Shown: positions 52,901 through 61,295, counted from the stretch's first letter. The stretch: DNA of 64,000 nt from JAFEDN01 sp965651935 (GCA_965651935.1 CBFGTC010000004.1:62001-126000); one strand, 5' to 3'. The notes: generated by a model not told the origin, from the sequence alone. Numbers and translations: made by a program.

Positions 52901-52982
52901 TTTAAAATCAAAGACTTACAACCACTTTTCAAAACCTCCAAAAACTTTGCCGTAATTTTGCCGGAATGTGATTACGAAAAAA

Positions 52983-54110
52983 TTAAACCGGAGCGGTTTG
53001 CCGCAAAGTGGTACCCATTCCAGTAGTCGGCAACCTTCCTGATCGGATTGCGCCAACCGTCAGCGTGCTTTCTTGTCGCTGGCAAACTCGGTTTGCTGCT
53101 TCAATCAAGTCACGGATTTCGGCTGCGCTATAATGCGTGGTAATACGAGCGGATTTGTGTCCCAATAAATCCTGCCGATCTTCCAGGCTGACTCTGGCGG
53201 CGCGTAACCGACGGCCAAAGGTATGCTTGAGATCATGCACGCGAATCGGTAAACCCGTTATCGCCCGCGCTTTCTTCCACGCTCGGTTACGCATGTGGTG
53301 TACTCGTGATTTTCCATCCAGACCTGTAAACACAAATACCGGATGTTGACCACGCACTTCATTGATCAACTGTTGCGCAATGTCGTTTAACACCACTAAC
53401 CGATTTTCCTTATTTTTGGAATATTCTTTGGGAATCACGAAAATGCTGGCGTTTAATCCAGGGATGGGTCGTTCCCAATCCCACTGTAAGCCACACACTT
53501 CTTGATCGCGTAATCCGGTGTTCACCTTAAATAACGCCATACGGCGTAAATATAAGGGCAACAGCGCGAACAAGCGATCCTGTTCTTCCCAAGCAATGGG
53601 ATGCGGTTCTCTTTGGTCATCCAGCGGCAACAACTTAATCTTAGGTGCGCCGCTTAACCAGGTTAGGTTGGACTCATCCATCCACTCCTGGCTCGCCAGT
53701 TTCAAAATACGCCGTAACACCTGTAAAGAATAATTAATCGTTCTATTCTTTACCTTTTGCTGCTGCCGTTCCGTAATAAAGGGCTGTAAAATAAACATAT
53801 TTACTTTGTCTAATTCACATTGTCCAATATACGGCTTCAACAAAGCGACTTGGCGGGCATCCTCGTGGATACTGCGCTTATGCTGGTTTTCCGCTAGATA
53901 TTTCTCAGCCGCTTCCTGGAAAGTGCGCCTTGGCCTTACTCCGTAAAGTTGGGTCAACCGCAGCTTTTCCACTTCATGCGCCAGAAATTTCTCCGCTTCC
54001 CGCCGGTCGCTGGTGTTGGTACTTTTATACAACCGCGTTCCAAAAACAGTCTTTTCAATATGCCAAACCCCGCTACGTTTCCGTAGACCGGATTCTTTCT
54101 TGCGTCCCAT
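52983..54110 (-). CDS. phage-type tyrosine integrase 1
   Basis: 375 residues. The N-terminal arm-binding part (RSGVWHIEKTVFGTRLYKST) and core-binding part lead to a catalytic domain with R201 (NTGLRDQEV), Lys near 231, H292 (VHDLKHTF), H318 (LLGHKS) and Y327 (ITTHYS). The box II Arg is Lys295 (HDLK). I chose ATG 54110 because GAGGAGG lies just before it; the longer reading to 54146 has no such site. It points toward the tRNA, the usual arrangement for tRNA-integrating elements. Confidence 0.93.
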   Translation of the reverse strand: MGRKKESGLRKRSGVWHIEKTVFGTRLYKSTNTSDRREAEKFLAHEVEKLRLTQLYGVRPRRTFQEAAEKYLAENQHKRSIHEDARQVALLKPYIGQCELDKVNMFILQPFITERQQQKVKNRTINYSLQVLRRILKLASQEWMDESNLTWLSGAPKIKLLPLDDQREPHPIAWEEQDRLFALLPLYLRRMALFKVNTGLRDQEVCGLQWDWERPIPGLNASIFVIPKEYSKNKENRLVVLNDIAQQLINEVRGQHPVFVFTGLDGKSRVHHMRNRAWKKARAITGLPIRVHDLKHTFGRRLRAARVSLEDRQDLLGHKSARITTHYSAAEIRDLIEAANRVCQRQESTLTVGAIRSGRLPTTGMGTTLRQTAPV

Positions 54111-54347
54111 AAAAACCTCCTCTGGGTTATAGAGGACGCCCTTCACAAGACAAAACTATAAAGGAACAATAACTTTGAATCAATCAATCAAATATGTTTA
54201 ATTTATAGTCAGATCTGTAAGGTAAACATAGTCTCATTTAATTAAGTATGGATTTTTATCTAAAGTGCCTCAAGACTTTATGTCTAGGTAAAATTACTAT
54301 ACTATTAGCTTCCAAATTTTTTTACTATGTAAGAAGGAGTGCTTCTG

Positions 54348-54521
54348 ATGGCAGATGAAAAGAATGGCGTTTCCTGTTTTGTGATGGATCAAATGTGCCT
54401 AAATTTAATGAGGAAAAAACCTGTTTCGAAGGTCGATATTAAAAATTCACCTCTTCAAAATAACATTGATCTTAATAAAAATTTATCTAAAAATAATGAT
54501 AAAAATTCTTCAAAAAAATGA
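54348..54521 (+). CDS. small hydrophilic protein, unknown
   Basis: 57 residues, Lys/Asn-rich (SKVDIKNSPLQNN, LNKNLSKNNDKNSSKK), probably disordered at its C terminus. Start ATG 54348 has AAGGAG 8 bases upstream. It overlaps the next gene by 4 bases (ATGA), so the pair is coupled. No family recognised. The codon use is markedly AT-rich compared with the core genes. Confidence 0.5.
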   Translation: MADEKNGVSCFVMDQMCLNLMRKKPVSKVDIKNSPLQNNIDLNKNLSKNNDKNSSKK

Positions 54522-55009
54522 ATGGTTTTTTAATTGATTTTTTTACCTGCTTACTACAGGTTAAATCTTTTTTGATTCACTATTGGCATTATATTGCCTT
54601 AACTATGGGAGGAGCCGTAACTGCAGCTACAGCCATACTGCAAATATTATCTTTCAAAAGAAACAAAGACTCTGAAGATAGATCGCTGTACATAAAGTTT
54701 ATTGATATGATGCTGGTTTCACAACAAAAAGTTTTCGAAAGTATTGATAAAATAAACGAAGGCGATTCTAAAGCCAGCAGTTACCTATTAAGTTACTTAA
54801 ATTTGATAGAATGTATTGCAAGATTTTTCTATAGCGGCAAATTACCTAAAATCACTAAAAATATGTTATTTGATGAACTATTAAATAATATTACTTTAAT
54901 ATTCACGGATCAGCGGATTTATAATTTTTTCATAGAAAATGGTACTCATTCCGATGATTTTAGGTATATTAAAATGTTTTGGGAAGATAATAAAGAGAGG
55001 ATAAAATAG
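54518..55009 (+). CDS. membrane-anchored cargo protein, unknown
   Basis: 163 residues. One strong hydrophobic helix (about 25-46: HYWHYIALTMGGAVTAATAI) is followed by a charged helical cytoplasmic part of about 115 residues (FIDMMLVSQQKVFESIDKIN). This single-helix-plus-helical-domain plan resembles several uncharacterised proteins (DUF4760-like) of mobile DNA. It is coupled to the small protein before it. Toxin-antitoxin or defence roles are possible but unsupported. Confidence 0.6.
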   Translation: MNGFLIDFFTCLLQVKSFLIHYWHYIALTMGGAVTAATAILQILSFKRNKDSEDRSLYIKFIDMMLVSQQKVFESIDKINEGDSKASSYLLSYLNLIECIARFFYSGKLPKITKNMLFDELLNNITLIFTDQRIYNFFIENGTHSDDFRYIKMFWEDNKERIK

Positions 55010-55115
55010 ACTTAAATGAAACAGTCAATTTAAGCCAAACATCTCAGTTCGGTGATTTTTTTACATGACCGTTAATATGCTATTGAATTTTTTCTCACTT
55101 GTTATACTGGTATTT

Positions 55116-55886
55116 TCAAGATATAAGTCCATTCATTTGGATATATTTAGCCGGGCGAACAAAGAGCATTAAAATATCTGTTCCTGGATAAAAATCACCT
55201 TCATATATTATTCCTGCAAATGTGGGATAAATGATTCCCTCTTCGTTAATAACAAACACTGGGCCGCCACTAAAGCCGCCTGCCTTGGTTAAATTTTTTC
55301 CAACGTTATCAAGTCCTTTATACCAACTATTAACATTTTCCATTCTGCAGCAGAATTGATCTTCACAAGAAGAGGTTACGTGTCCTAACATACTGGCAGA
55401 TTTAAAAACGAGACGATTATCTTCTGAAGGTTTCTCTCTCCATACACCAGGGAAACCGCCTACTGCCACGAATTGACCTACTTTAAGCTCTTGGTTATAG
55501 ATTTCTTGTATTAGAAAATTTCCAAATCCACGATCAATCTCAGGTTTAAGTTGTTTCTCAGCAATTTTTGGGAATTTAAATATAATTAAATCAAGTTTGC
55601 TTTGTTGGAAAAGATAATCATAAGGATCAAAAATTAATTGACCGATTTGGAATTTTAATCCTTTGTTTTCTTTTATTTTCTGGTCGTATTCTTCAAGAAT
55701 GTGTTGGCATGTTATGCCTATAATATACTCTTCTAATTCAAAGAAAGTCACAGTTCCATTAGATAAAAAAGAATTTTTATCTTCTGGGTTATAAATACAA
55801 AGCGGAAGAGCGTGCCTAAGTGGGTATCTGGAAAGTTCAGATAAATGTTGGAATAATGCTTTCTTATTTTCAGGTATCGCTTGCAT
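55116..55886 (-). CDS. cytoplasmic trypsin-like serine protease
   Basis: 256 residues. A chymotrypsin-fold triad can be placed at His62 (GITCQHILEE), Asp99 (KLDLIIFKF) and Ser206 (GGFSGGPVF); the GFSGGPV motif is a good Trypsin_2 active site. There is no signal peptide or membrane helix, so it acts in the cytoplasm. It follows fosA by 21 bases on the same strand. Cytoplasmic trypsin-like domains occur in phage-defence modules, which is one possible role; the partner that would activate it is not obvious here. Confidence 0.72.
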   Translation of the reverse strand: MQAIPENKKALFQHLSELSRYPLRHALPLCIYNPEDKNSFLSNGTVTFFELEEYIIGITCQHILEEYDQKIKENKGLKFQIGQLIFDPYDYLFQQSKLDLIIFKFPKIAEKQLKPEIDRGFGNFLIQEIYNQELKVGQFVAVGGFPGVWREKPSEDNRLVFKSASMLGHVTSSCEDQFCCRMENVNSWYKGLDNVGKNLTKAGGFSGGPVFVINEEGIIYPTFAGIIYEGDFYPGTDILMLFVRPAKYIQMNGLIS

Positions 55887-55907
55887 TCTTAATTTCCTTG
55901 AAATTCT

Positions 55908-56318
55908 TTAAGCAAACCATTCAATATTTTTCCATGCGCCAGGATTTTCTTTTTTTACGGCGATGCGTGTTTGCCAGTCACCAACATGAATTTCTAACTT
56001 ATGCTGATCAGGATCAAAAAAATAAAGAGAGTCGCCAGGTGAGGTATTGTCCTTGAAGATCTTTGTACCTGCATCAATAATGCGGCGGGTCATGCTCGCG
56101 AAATCTTTTAGAGAAACTGAAAAAGCATAATGAGTATAACAAGGATTAGAAACGCGGTTATCATCAACGTTGAGGCAAAACCAAAAATCTCCTGCTAGGA
56201 AATAAGCGCCTTTATCCCAGAGACATAAGGGTCTTAGCCCCAGGACATCTCGATAAAAGAGAAAAGACTTTTGAATGTCTTTGACAGCTAAAGTTATATG
56301 ATTCATGCCGGTAATCAT
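55908..56318 (-). CDS. fosA: FosA-type fosfomycin thiol transferase
   Basis: 136 residues of the VOC/glyoxalase superfamily, very close in pattern to FosA: N terminus MITGMNHITLAVKDI, metal ligands His7, His63 (YTHYAFSV) and Glu109 (LEIHVGD), substrate-site residues FKDNTSPGDSLYFFDPD and Arg118. FosA adds glutathione to the epoxide of fosfomycin. TGGAGG lies 5 bases before the ATG. As cargo of a mobile region it could have arrived by transfer. A general VOC enzyme is the alternative, but the residue match favours FosA. Confidence 0.88.
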   Translation of the reverse strand: MITGMNHITLAVKDIQKSFLFYRDVLGLRPLCLWDKGAYFLAGDFWFCLNVDDNRVSNPCYTHYAFSVSLKDFASMTRRIIDAGTKIFKDNTSPGDSLYFFDPDQHKLEIHVGDWQTRIAVKKENPGAWKNIEWFA

Positions 56319-56340
56319 AAAGCCTCCACAATAAAATGAT

Positions 56341-56991
56341 TTAAACGGTAATTTTATTATTTAAATGTGCTTTAAGGGTTGCTAACTCAATGTCTACCGC
56401 ATGTTTGGCGGCTTGTAATGTTTTGAGTTCCTGTTCGCAGCGATGGTAATGATCTTGCCAGTCTGTCGCTTGTTTTTCCATCATTATTTTTTCAGCCTGA
56501 GAGCGTTCATGAGCGATGAGTATAGCTTGATATCGGTCTTCCATGTCTTTTAGGCGTTTGTCGGCTTCGACGAGCTGCTGTTCATGAAGACTGATGCGGG
56601 CATTCTGTTCCAAGAGCCGAGTTTGAGTCTCGGTAAGTTCGCTTTGGAGTTGTTGTTTTTGTTGATTAGCTTCCTGCACGAGAGCTTGCATATCCTGCCA
56701 TTGCTGATCAGATTCAGTGATTTTTTTAGCAAAATGAGCTTTAATCAATGAAACCTTGCGTGCACATTCGGCCAATATAGCCTGTTTTACTGATGGTGAG
56801 AGGTCTTCATCCAGGGCGGCCAGGGTAATGTCTTCTTGTTCCCGTTGCCACTGCTTCCAGAATTGCAACACTGAGTTCGGTGAGCCACCACTTTTAGAGA
56901 CGATGGCTCTTAAAGTGATTTTCTGGCCTTCGCCGAGCAGCGTCTGGCACGCTTCGGCAACCTGAGAATAAGTGATGCTGCTTTTTGCCAT
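56341..56991 (-). CDS. KfrA-like DNA-binding coiled-coil protein
   Basis: 216 residues. The N-terminal 60 residues (ITYSQVAEACQTLLGEGQK, then LRAIVSKSGGSPNSVLQFWK) match the KfrA_N helix-turn-helix domain of plasmid proteins. The remaining 150 residues are an uninterrupted Gln/Glu/Leu-rich coiled coil. KfrA proteins bind repeats before their own gene, repress it and can help plasmid partition. A perfect palindrome lies directly upstream (57012-57058), which is consistent. It suggests plasmid ancestry for part of this element. Confidence 0.82.
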   Translation of the reverse strand: MAKSSITYSQVAEACQTLLGEGQKITLRAIVSKSGGSPNSVLQFWKQWQREQEDITLAALDEDLSPSVKQAILAECARKVSLIKAHFAKKITESDQQWQDMQALVQEANQQKQQLQSELTETQTRLLEQNARISLHEQQLVEADKRLKDMEDRYQAILIAHERSQAEKIMMEKQATDWQDHYHRCEQELKTLQAAKHAVDIELATLKAHLNNKITV

Positions 56992-57011
56992 ATTAAACTC
57001 CTTTTTCTAAT

Positions 57012-57058
57012 AAAATATCAAAAAATATCATATATAAAATGATATTTTTTGATATTTT
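57012..57058. promoter_or_regulatory. 47-base palindrome, candidate KfrA operator
   Basis: Arms of 20 bases at 57012-57031 and 57039-57058 are exact inverted repeats around a 7-base centre (ATATAAA). Each arm has two tandem AAAATATC-like half-sites, giving a head-to-tail pair facing its mirror image. It begins 21 bases upstream of the KfrA-like start and contains no GC-rich stem, so an operator is likelier than a terminator. Confidence 0.7.
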
Positions 57059-57096
57059 GTGGAAGAAAAAAATTAAAGTCAAGTAAACATTCAAAT

Positions 57097-58194
57097 TTAG
57101 AAGGTTTTTCTAGGTGCCTCTGAACGTATGGTATTGAATGTAGGTGTGCTAATTTGTCGACAACAAACCTTATTGGCGGCATCAATTAGGTGTTTTATTT
57201 CGGCGGGACTGTAATGAGTAGTAATTCTTTGTGATTTATGCCCCAATAAATCTTGCCTATCCTCTAAGCTGACTTGTGCTGCCCGTAATCGCCGACCAAA
57301 TGTATGTTTTAAATCATGAATCCTCACAGGGATTTTTAATTTCTTTCGTGCAGTTTTCCATGCATTATTACGCATATGGTGTATACGTGTTTTTTTATTC
57401 TTTCCAATAAAAACATACACCGAATGCTCTCCGCGCACCTGCTCAATGATTTTTTTGGCGATATCGTTTAATATCACTAACCGATCTAATTTATTTTTTG
57501 AATATTCTTTAGGGATAATAAAAATACTGGTATTTAGCGTTGGAATGGGATATTCCCAATTCCATTGTAGAGCACAAATTTCTTGATCACGCAACCCAGT
57601 ATTGACCTTAAATAAAGCCATCCGGTGTAAATAATCGGGTAATAAATGGAATAGGTTGTCTTGATCTTCCCAAGTTAACGAATAAGGTGGCCTACTGTCA
57701 TTTAAAGTTAATAATTTTATTTTTGGTGCACTATCCAGCCAAGTCAATCCAAATTCGTCAAACCATTCTTTATGAGCCAAATTCAGGATGCGGCGAATAA
57801 TTTGTAAAGCATGATTAATTGTCCTATTTTTAACGCCTTTTTGCTGGCGTAAATTAATATATTCTTGTAAAGAAAACATATTAATTTTATCCAACATCAA
57901 ATTACCAATATAAGGCCGCATGCGTTCAATCTCATTTGCTTCATTTAAAAGACTACGTTTATGCTGATTTTCTATTAAATATCGTGTAGCCGCTTCCTGG
58001 AAGGTACGTTGTGGTCTAACGCCAAATACTCTTGCCGAGCGAATTTGTTCCAGGCGATGAATTAATACTTTTTCCGCTTCTGCTCTCTCACTGACGCGAG
58101 TGCTTTCAAATAAGCGCGTTCCGTCGACCATTTTTTCAATGTGCCAGATGCCATTGCGTTGCCGCAAGCCGGATAAAGCATGTTTTTTTCCCAT
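57097..58194 (-). CDS. phage-type tyrosine integrase 2
   Basis: 365 residues, clearly a paralog of integrase 1: most of the core and catalytic blocks agree (KNRTINHALQIIRRILNLAH, NTGLRDQEICALQW, IPVRIHDLKHTFGRRLRAAQ, LLGHKSQRITTHYS). The box II Arg is again Lys (HDLK). Start ATG 58194 follows GAAGGGAGAATTGT; the longer reading to 58248 has no ribosome site. No tRNA-like sequence is seen at its 3' side. Its codon use is more AT-rich than that of integrase 1. Confidence 0.92.
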   Translation of the reverse strand: MGKKHALSGLRQRNGIWHIEKMVDGTRLFESTRVSERAEAEKVLIHRLEQIRSARVFGVRPQRTFQEAATRYLIENQHKRSLLNEANEIERMRPYIGNLMLDKINMFSLQEYINLRQQKGVKNRTINHALQIIRRILNLAHKEWFDEFGLTWLDSAPKIKLLTLNDSRPPYSLTWEDQDNLFHLLPDYLHRMALFKVNTGLRDQEICALQWNWEYPIPTLNTSIFIIPKEYSKNKLDRLVILNDIAKKIIEQVRGEHSVYVFIGKNKKTRIHHMRNNAWKTARKKLKIPVRIHDLKHTFGRRLRAAQVSLEDRQDLLGHKSQRITTHYSPAEIKHLIDAANKVCCRQISTPTFNTIRSEAPRKTF

Positions 58195-58394
58195 ACAATT
58201 CTCCCTTCCGTTGAAATTCCTTGTGTTTTTTTCAAATTTTCCGCCCAAGCATTCAGGTCATCACGTAAAAAACCAATCCCGGTTTTGCCGATAGGAATGG
58301 TGGTTAATAATGGTCTGACTTCACGGTTAAATCGTTTACGATTCATCCCGCAATATTCAGGTGCATTTTTTATTCTGATAATAATAGGCGTCAT
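58062..58394 (-). CDS. AlpA-like excisionase/regulator
   Basis: 110 residues from ATG 58394, which has GGAGAGAG 3-10 bases upstream. The first 70 residues (IIIRIKNAPEYCGMNRKRFN, IPIGKTGIGFLRDDLNAWAE) resemble AlpA/MerR-type winged helices that act as excisionases or regulators of integrases. The reading frame then continues 133 bases into the integrase 2 gene in another frame. The N-terminal part is convincing; the overlapping C-terminal 45 residues may only be a readthrough tail. Confidence 0.65.
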   Translation of the reverse strand: MTPIIIRIKNAPEYCGMNRKRFNREVRPLLTTIPIGKTGIGFLRDDLNAWAENLKKTQGISTEGRIVWEKNMLYPACGNAMASGTLKKWSTERAYLKALASVREQKRKKY

Positions 58395-58727
58395 TTTGCT
58401 CTCTCCACGTTGACGTGGTAAAATATGCATTTTAAAAGGTAAAACGGACTTTATTTTTACCGTTGCTGATTTTTCCTGATTGTCCCATCAGCGCTTTATC
58501 GCATGGATTCGCGAGCCGTTTAATTTAAAAACAGTAGTTGTGAAGTGGTTAATAATTGTTCTGCATTGTGAGCGGTGCGGATTTAATCTCCTCTTCTCTC
58601 ACAAATACTGGTTTTTAATGAAAGATATCGTAACTAAAAAAGAGGTCGAACGTTTGACCTCTTTTTTAGTTAGCATGAGTTCAAGTAAGAACAATTCCAT
58701 TTATTGGAAAAAAGACGGAACTTTTTC
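58395..58727. promoter_or_regulatory. 333-base divergent control region with a 42-base palindrome
   Basis: This lies between the AlpA/integrase pair (-) and the replication operon (+). Its main feature is a near-perfect palindrome at 58631-58672: 21-base arms with one G-T mismatch and no loop, with A-run and T-run sides, so it could be an operator or a terminator placed in the leader of the rightward operon. The + strand frame through the region is not convincing as a gene. GACGGAA precedes the ATG at 58728. Confidence 0.6.
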
Positions 58728-59573
58728 ATGCACCGCGATTGGTTACGAGTGGCAATTAAAATTTGTGGTTCTCGCGCAGAGCTGGCCAGATTGATTGGAG
58801 CCAGAGAAGAAACCATTACCTACTGGTTGAACCACGGCCAGCACATTACGCTTGAATATGCGATAAAAATCGAAAAAGCCACTAATGGTGCAGTGAATCG
58901 CCTTCATCTAGTCTCTCATTTAGAGAGACATCTCAAACTCCAAATTAAAGCAGAAGTCGAAGCGGCTAAAAATCTCAGAGCGCCTTTAACTATTCAGGAA
59001 AAAGTGACACTGGGTTTAGCTGTTGAAGAGGTCATAGGGAGCCGTCAAGGGGTTCGAAACGATCATTTACTTCGGGAAAAAATTCCCGAAGTGGGGGTTA
59101 ATTCTGAAGATATTGTTTCATTTTATGGCAATTTTAAAGGCAGAACAGTCGAAATAGCCGCCAGACAGGCCGGTTTCGGTAATTATAAAACGTACCAACA
59201 AGCTAAAAAAATTGTCCAACAAGGTATCCCCGAACTAGTTAACTTAGTAGATAAAGAAATTTCCATTTCATTAGCAGCCAGAATTGCTGATTATCCTGCA
59301 GCAAAACAGCGCTTCTTCTTAAGTTTCAATCGTCGTGACATGACTCAACAATTAAATAAAGAAAAAGAAACTAAAAGTCATTCTTCTTCAGAAAGTAAAG
59401 CTATTGTATCTGCAAAAAATTCATGTCGATGTTGTGATCAATGTAAAGCCCTGACGGCCTGGGCGATGTTGAGTACGGTAGGCCTCTTCAAAAACCAAAC
59501 AATCAGGAGAAAGAATCATGAGCAAGATCAGGACTGTGAAGCCGGAGCTGTTTCGCCACGAACAACTGTTTGA
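58728..59573 (+). CDS. HTH protein with ParB-like segment, phage type
   Basis: 281 residues. The N-terminal 60 residues (RAELARLIGAREETITYWLN, LEYAIKIEKATNGAV) are a YdaS/Cro-type helix-turn-helix. A middle part (about 85-125) with TIQEKVTLGLAVEEVIGSR, and EISISLAARIADYPAAKQRF near residue 185, resembles the helix-turn-helix region of ParB-type proteins. A Cys pair CRCCDQC lies near 235. Such proteins control phage or plasmid genes. I take ATG 58728 in place of the TTG at 58704. The last 56 bases overlap the next gene in another frame. Confidence 0.68.
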   Translation: MHRDWLRVAIKICGSRAELARLIGAREETITYWLNHGQHITLEYAIKIEKATNGAVNRLHLVSHLERHLKLQIKAEVEAAKNLRAPLTIQEKVTLGLAVEEVIGSRQGVRNDHLLREKIPEVGVNSEDIVSFYGNFKGRTVEIAARQAGFGNYKTYQQAKKIVQQGIPELVNLVDKEISISLAARIADYPAAKQRFFLSFNRRDMTQQLNKEKETKSHSSSESKAIVSAKNSCRCCDQCKALTAWAMLSTVGLFKNQTIRRKNHEQDQDCEAGAVSPRTTV

Positions 59574-60630
59574 AGCGGAACAGGAGAGCAATTTTCCATT
59601 GAGATTGATATTTATTGGTTTATTTACAGTAGTAGATGCCGAAGGTCGTTTTAGATGGCGACCACGACAACTTAAATTAGATATTCTTCCCTATGATGAA
59701 ATGGATTTTTCCGCAGCACTTTCTGCCTTAGTAAAATATGGTTTCGTTCAGAAATATGATTATCAAGGCGAGTGTTATGGGTTTATTCCAACCTGGCGTA
59801 AACATCAGAGTATTAATCAGCGTGAACCCGATAGTATATTGCCTGATCCCTCATCTACTTTGGCAATTCGCTCTCAGATTGTGCCGACTCCGATGTATGC
59901 GGGTAATAACCAGAACAAAGATAAGAATATGTCCACTCAGACAGTGCATCGTCCTTTACCTTCATTAATAGTTCAATCAGTAGAAAATGAACCGCCTCAA
60001 GATTTGACTCCAACGGTCTCTGAAAATTTGATTTTGGAGCAATCAGTCTCTAATGAACGGCTTCAAATTAACGCTATTCCCTGTACCGACAGTGTTACAC
60101 CGAGTCACGTGTCGTCGATGCCGAACTCAGCAGCGCATATTCCCAACCAGGATGCGCATGTGCTTGCATCGTTGGAAATGGAAATGGAAATGGAAATGGA
60201 AGAGGAAGTGGAACAGGAAAAGGAAAAGGAAAAGGAAAAGGAAGAGGAATGGAAAAACCAAAACCCACACACTCGTGCAGCTCCCGATCCGATAACAAAA
60301 ATTTTTTCACATTGGCAAGCAGTGATGAACCACCCCAAGGCAGTGCTGGACAAGCAACGCCGACGGTTTATCCAGCAAGCGCTGGACAACGGTTACAGCG
60401 CAGATGATTTGTGCCAAGCCATTATTGGCTGTAGCTTGACACCGCATAATCAAGGGCAAAACGACCGAGGAGAGCGCTATGACGGTCTGCACCTGATTCT
60501 GCGGTCAGCCGACCAAATCGACCGGTTTATTCGCAATGCACAGCACCCACCCAAGGTGTTGAGTAAAGCGGAGCAGCGGTTTAACCACAATGTTCAGGCA
60601 GCTCAAAGCTGGTTGCAACAGGAGGCGTGA
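59518..60630 (+). CDS. phage-type replication protein (helicase-loader-like)
   Basis: 370 residues. The N-terminal 110 residues (SKIRTVKPELFRHEQLFEAE, LRLIFIGLFTVVDAEGRFRW, FIPTWRKHQSINQREPDS) match a winged-helix domain common in prophage replication proteins. A long variable linker follows, with a Glu/Met/Lys-rich run at residues 220-244. The C-terminal 110 residues (FSHWQAVMNHPKAVLDKQRR) resemble loader-like domains. It probably brings a host helicase to the element's origin. AGGAGAAAGAATC precedes the ATG. Confidence 0.72.
   Translation: MSKIRTVKPELFRHEQLFEAEQESNFPLRLIFIGLFTVVDAEGRFRWRPRQLKLDILPYDEMDFSAALSALVKYGFVQKYDYQGECYGFIPTWRKHQSINQREPDSILPDPSSTLAIRSQIVPTPMYAGNNQNKDKNMSTQTVHRPLPSLIVQSVENEPPQDLTPTVSENLILEQSVSNERLQINAIPCTDSVTPSHVSSMPNSAAHIPNQDAHVLASLEMEMEMEMEEEVEQEKEKEKEKEEEWKNQNPHTRAAPDPITKIFSHWQAVMNHPKAVLDKQRRRFIQQALDNGYSADDLCQAIIGCSLTPHNQGQNDRGERYDGLHLILRSADQIDRFIRNAQHPPKVLSKAEQRFNHNVQAAQSWLQQEA
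60174..60250 (+). repeat. hexanucleotide tandem repeat inside the replication gene
   Basis: Units GGAAAT (about 4), then GGAAGA/GGAAGT-like, then GGAAAA (about 4), all purine-rich. They encode an alternating Glu-Met / Glu-Lys tract. Since units are 6 bases, changes in copy number keep the frame and would alter the linker length. Confidence 0.8.
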
Positions 60631-60632
60631 GC

Positions 60633-61295
60633 GTGGAAATTGCCGATAAAAAACGCTTTGCCCAATTGATCACCGGATTAGCGCAAACTTTTCAAACGCC
60701 GATCAGCTCTGCCGATTTGGAGAACTATTGGCGTTGGCTCAGGCATTATCCACTATCGGGCATTGAACAAGCGGTAAAAAATTTTTGCAGTAGCCCGGAA
60801 GCGCATCGCTTTTTCCCTAAGCCGGGAGAAATCGTAGCAGCGATGGAAGGTGGCAGCATCGGCCAGGCGTTACGAGCTTGGAGCAAGGTGATGCATGCCA
60901 TTCGTCGTGCCGGTGCTTATCGTTCAGTGGTTTTTGATGATCCACTGATTCATGCGGTGATTTTGGATATGGGAGGCTGGCAAACTCTATGCGCCATGTT
61001 AACTCGTGATGAACCCTTCAAGGCTAGAGAATTTGAAAAACGTTATATCAGCTATCTTTCTCATCCGCCCGCAGGTCATCTTCGGCAATTAATTGGTATT
61101 TCAGATGCTGTTAATTCTTCCGCGGGATACCCACCTACAGCGGCGCCAGTATTGATTGGTGATGAGGAAAAAGCCTTGCAAGTATTAAGGTCTGGAAAAA
61201 CAGTTGATCAATTGCTATCGGTTAAGCAATTATCGCTAGAAAAATATAAGCAGTGTTTGTTAATTAAAAATAACTCCGAGGAAAGCTCCACATGA
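60633..61295 (+). CDS. phage replication-associated protein (DUF6475-like)
   Basis: 220 residues. The N terminus (EIADKKRFAQLITGLAQTFQ, ENYWRWLRHYPLSGIEQAVK, RFFPKPGEIVAAMEG) is the pattern of a phage protein usually encoded next to replication genes. It has no known catalytic motif. GTG 60633 is preferred to GTG 60627 because AGGAGG (60620-60625) is 7 bases before it; the nearer one is only 1 base away. It overlaps the next gene by 4 bases. Confidence 0.7.
   Translation: MEIADKKRFAQLITGLAQTFQTPISSADLENYWRWLRHYPLSGIEQAVKNFCSSPEAHRFFPKPGEIVAAMEGGSIGQALRAWSKVMHAIRRAGAYRSVVFDDPLIHAVILDMGGWQTLCAMLTRDEPFKAREFEKRYISYLSHPPAGHLRQLIGISDAVNSSAGYPPTAAPVLIGDEEKALQVLRSGKTVDQLLSVKQLSLEKYKQCLLIKNNSEESST

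Noticed and set aside
57012..57058. CRISPR-like or terminator reading of the AT palindrome
   Set aside because: There is only one palindrome without spacers, and it has no GC stem or one-sided T-run as terminators do.
58480..58794. 104-codon + frame across the control region of the element
   Set aside because: It is written through the 42-base palindrome and overlaps the start of the HTH gene; the residue pattern is not protein-like.
60095..60389. Two - strand frames rich in Phe/Pro/Ser opposite the hexamer repeat
   Set aside because: They are the complement of the Glu/Lys repeat and carry no gene signals.
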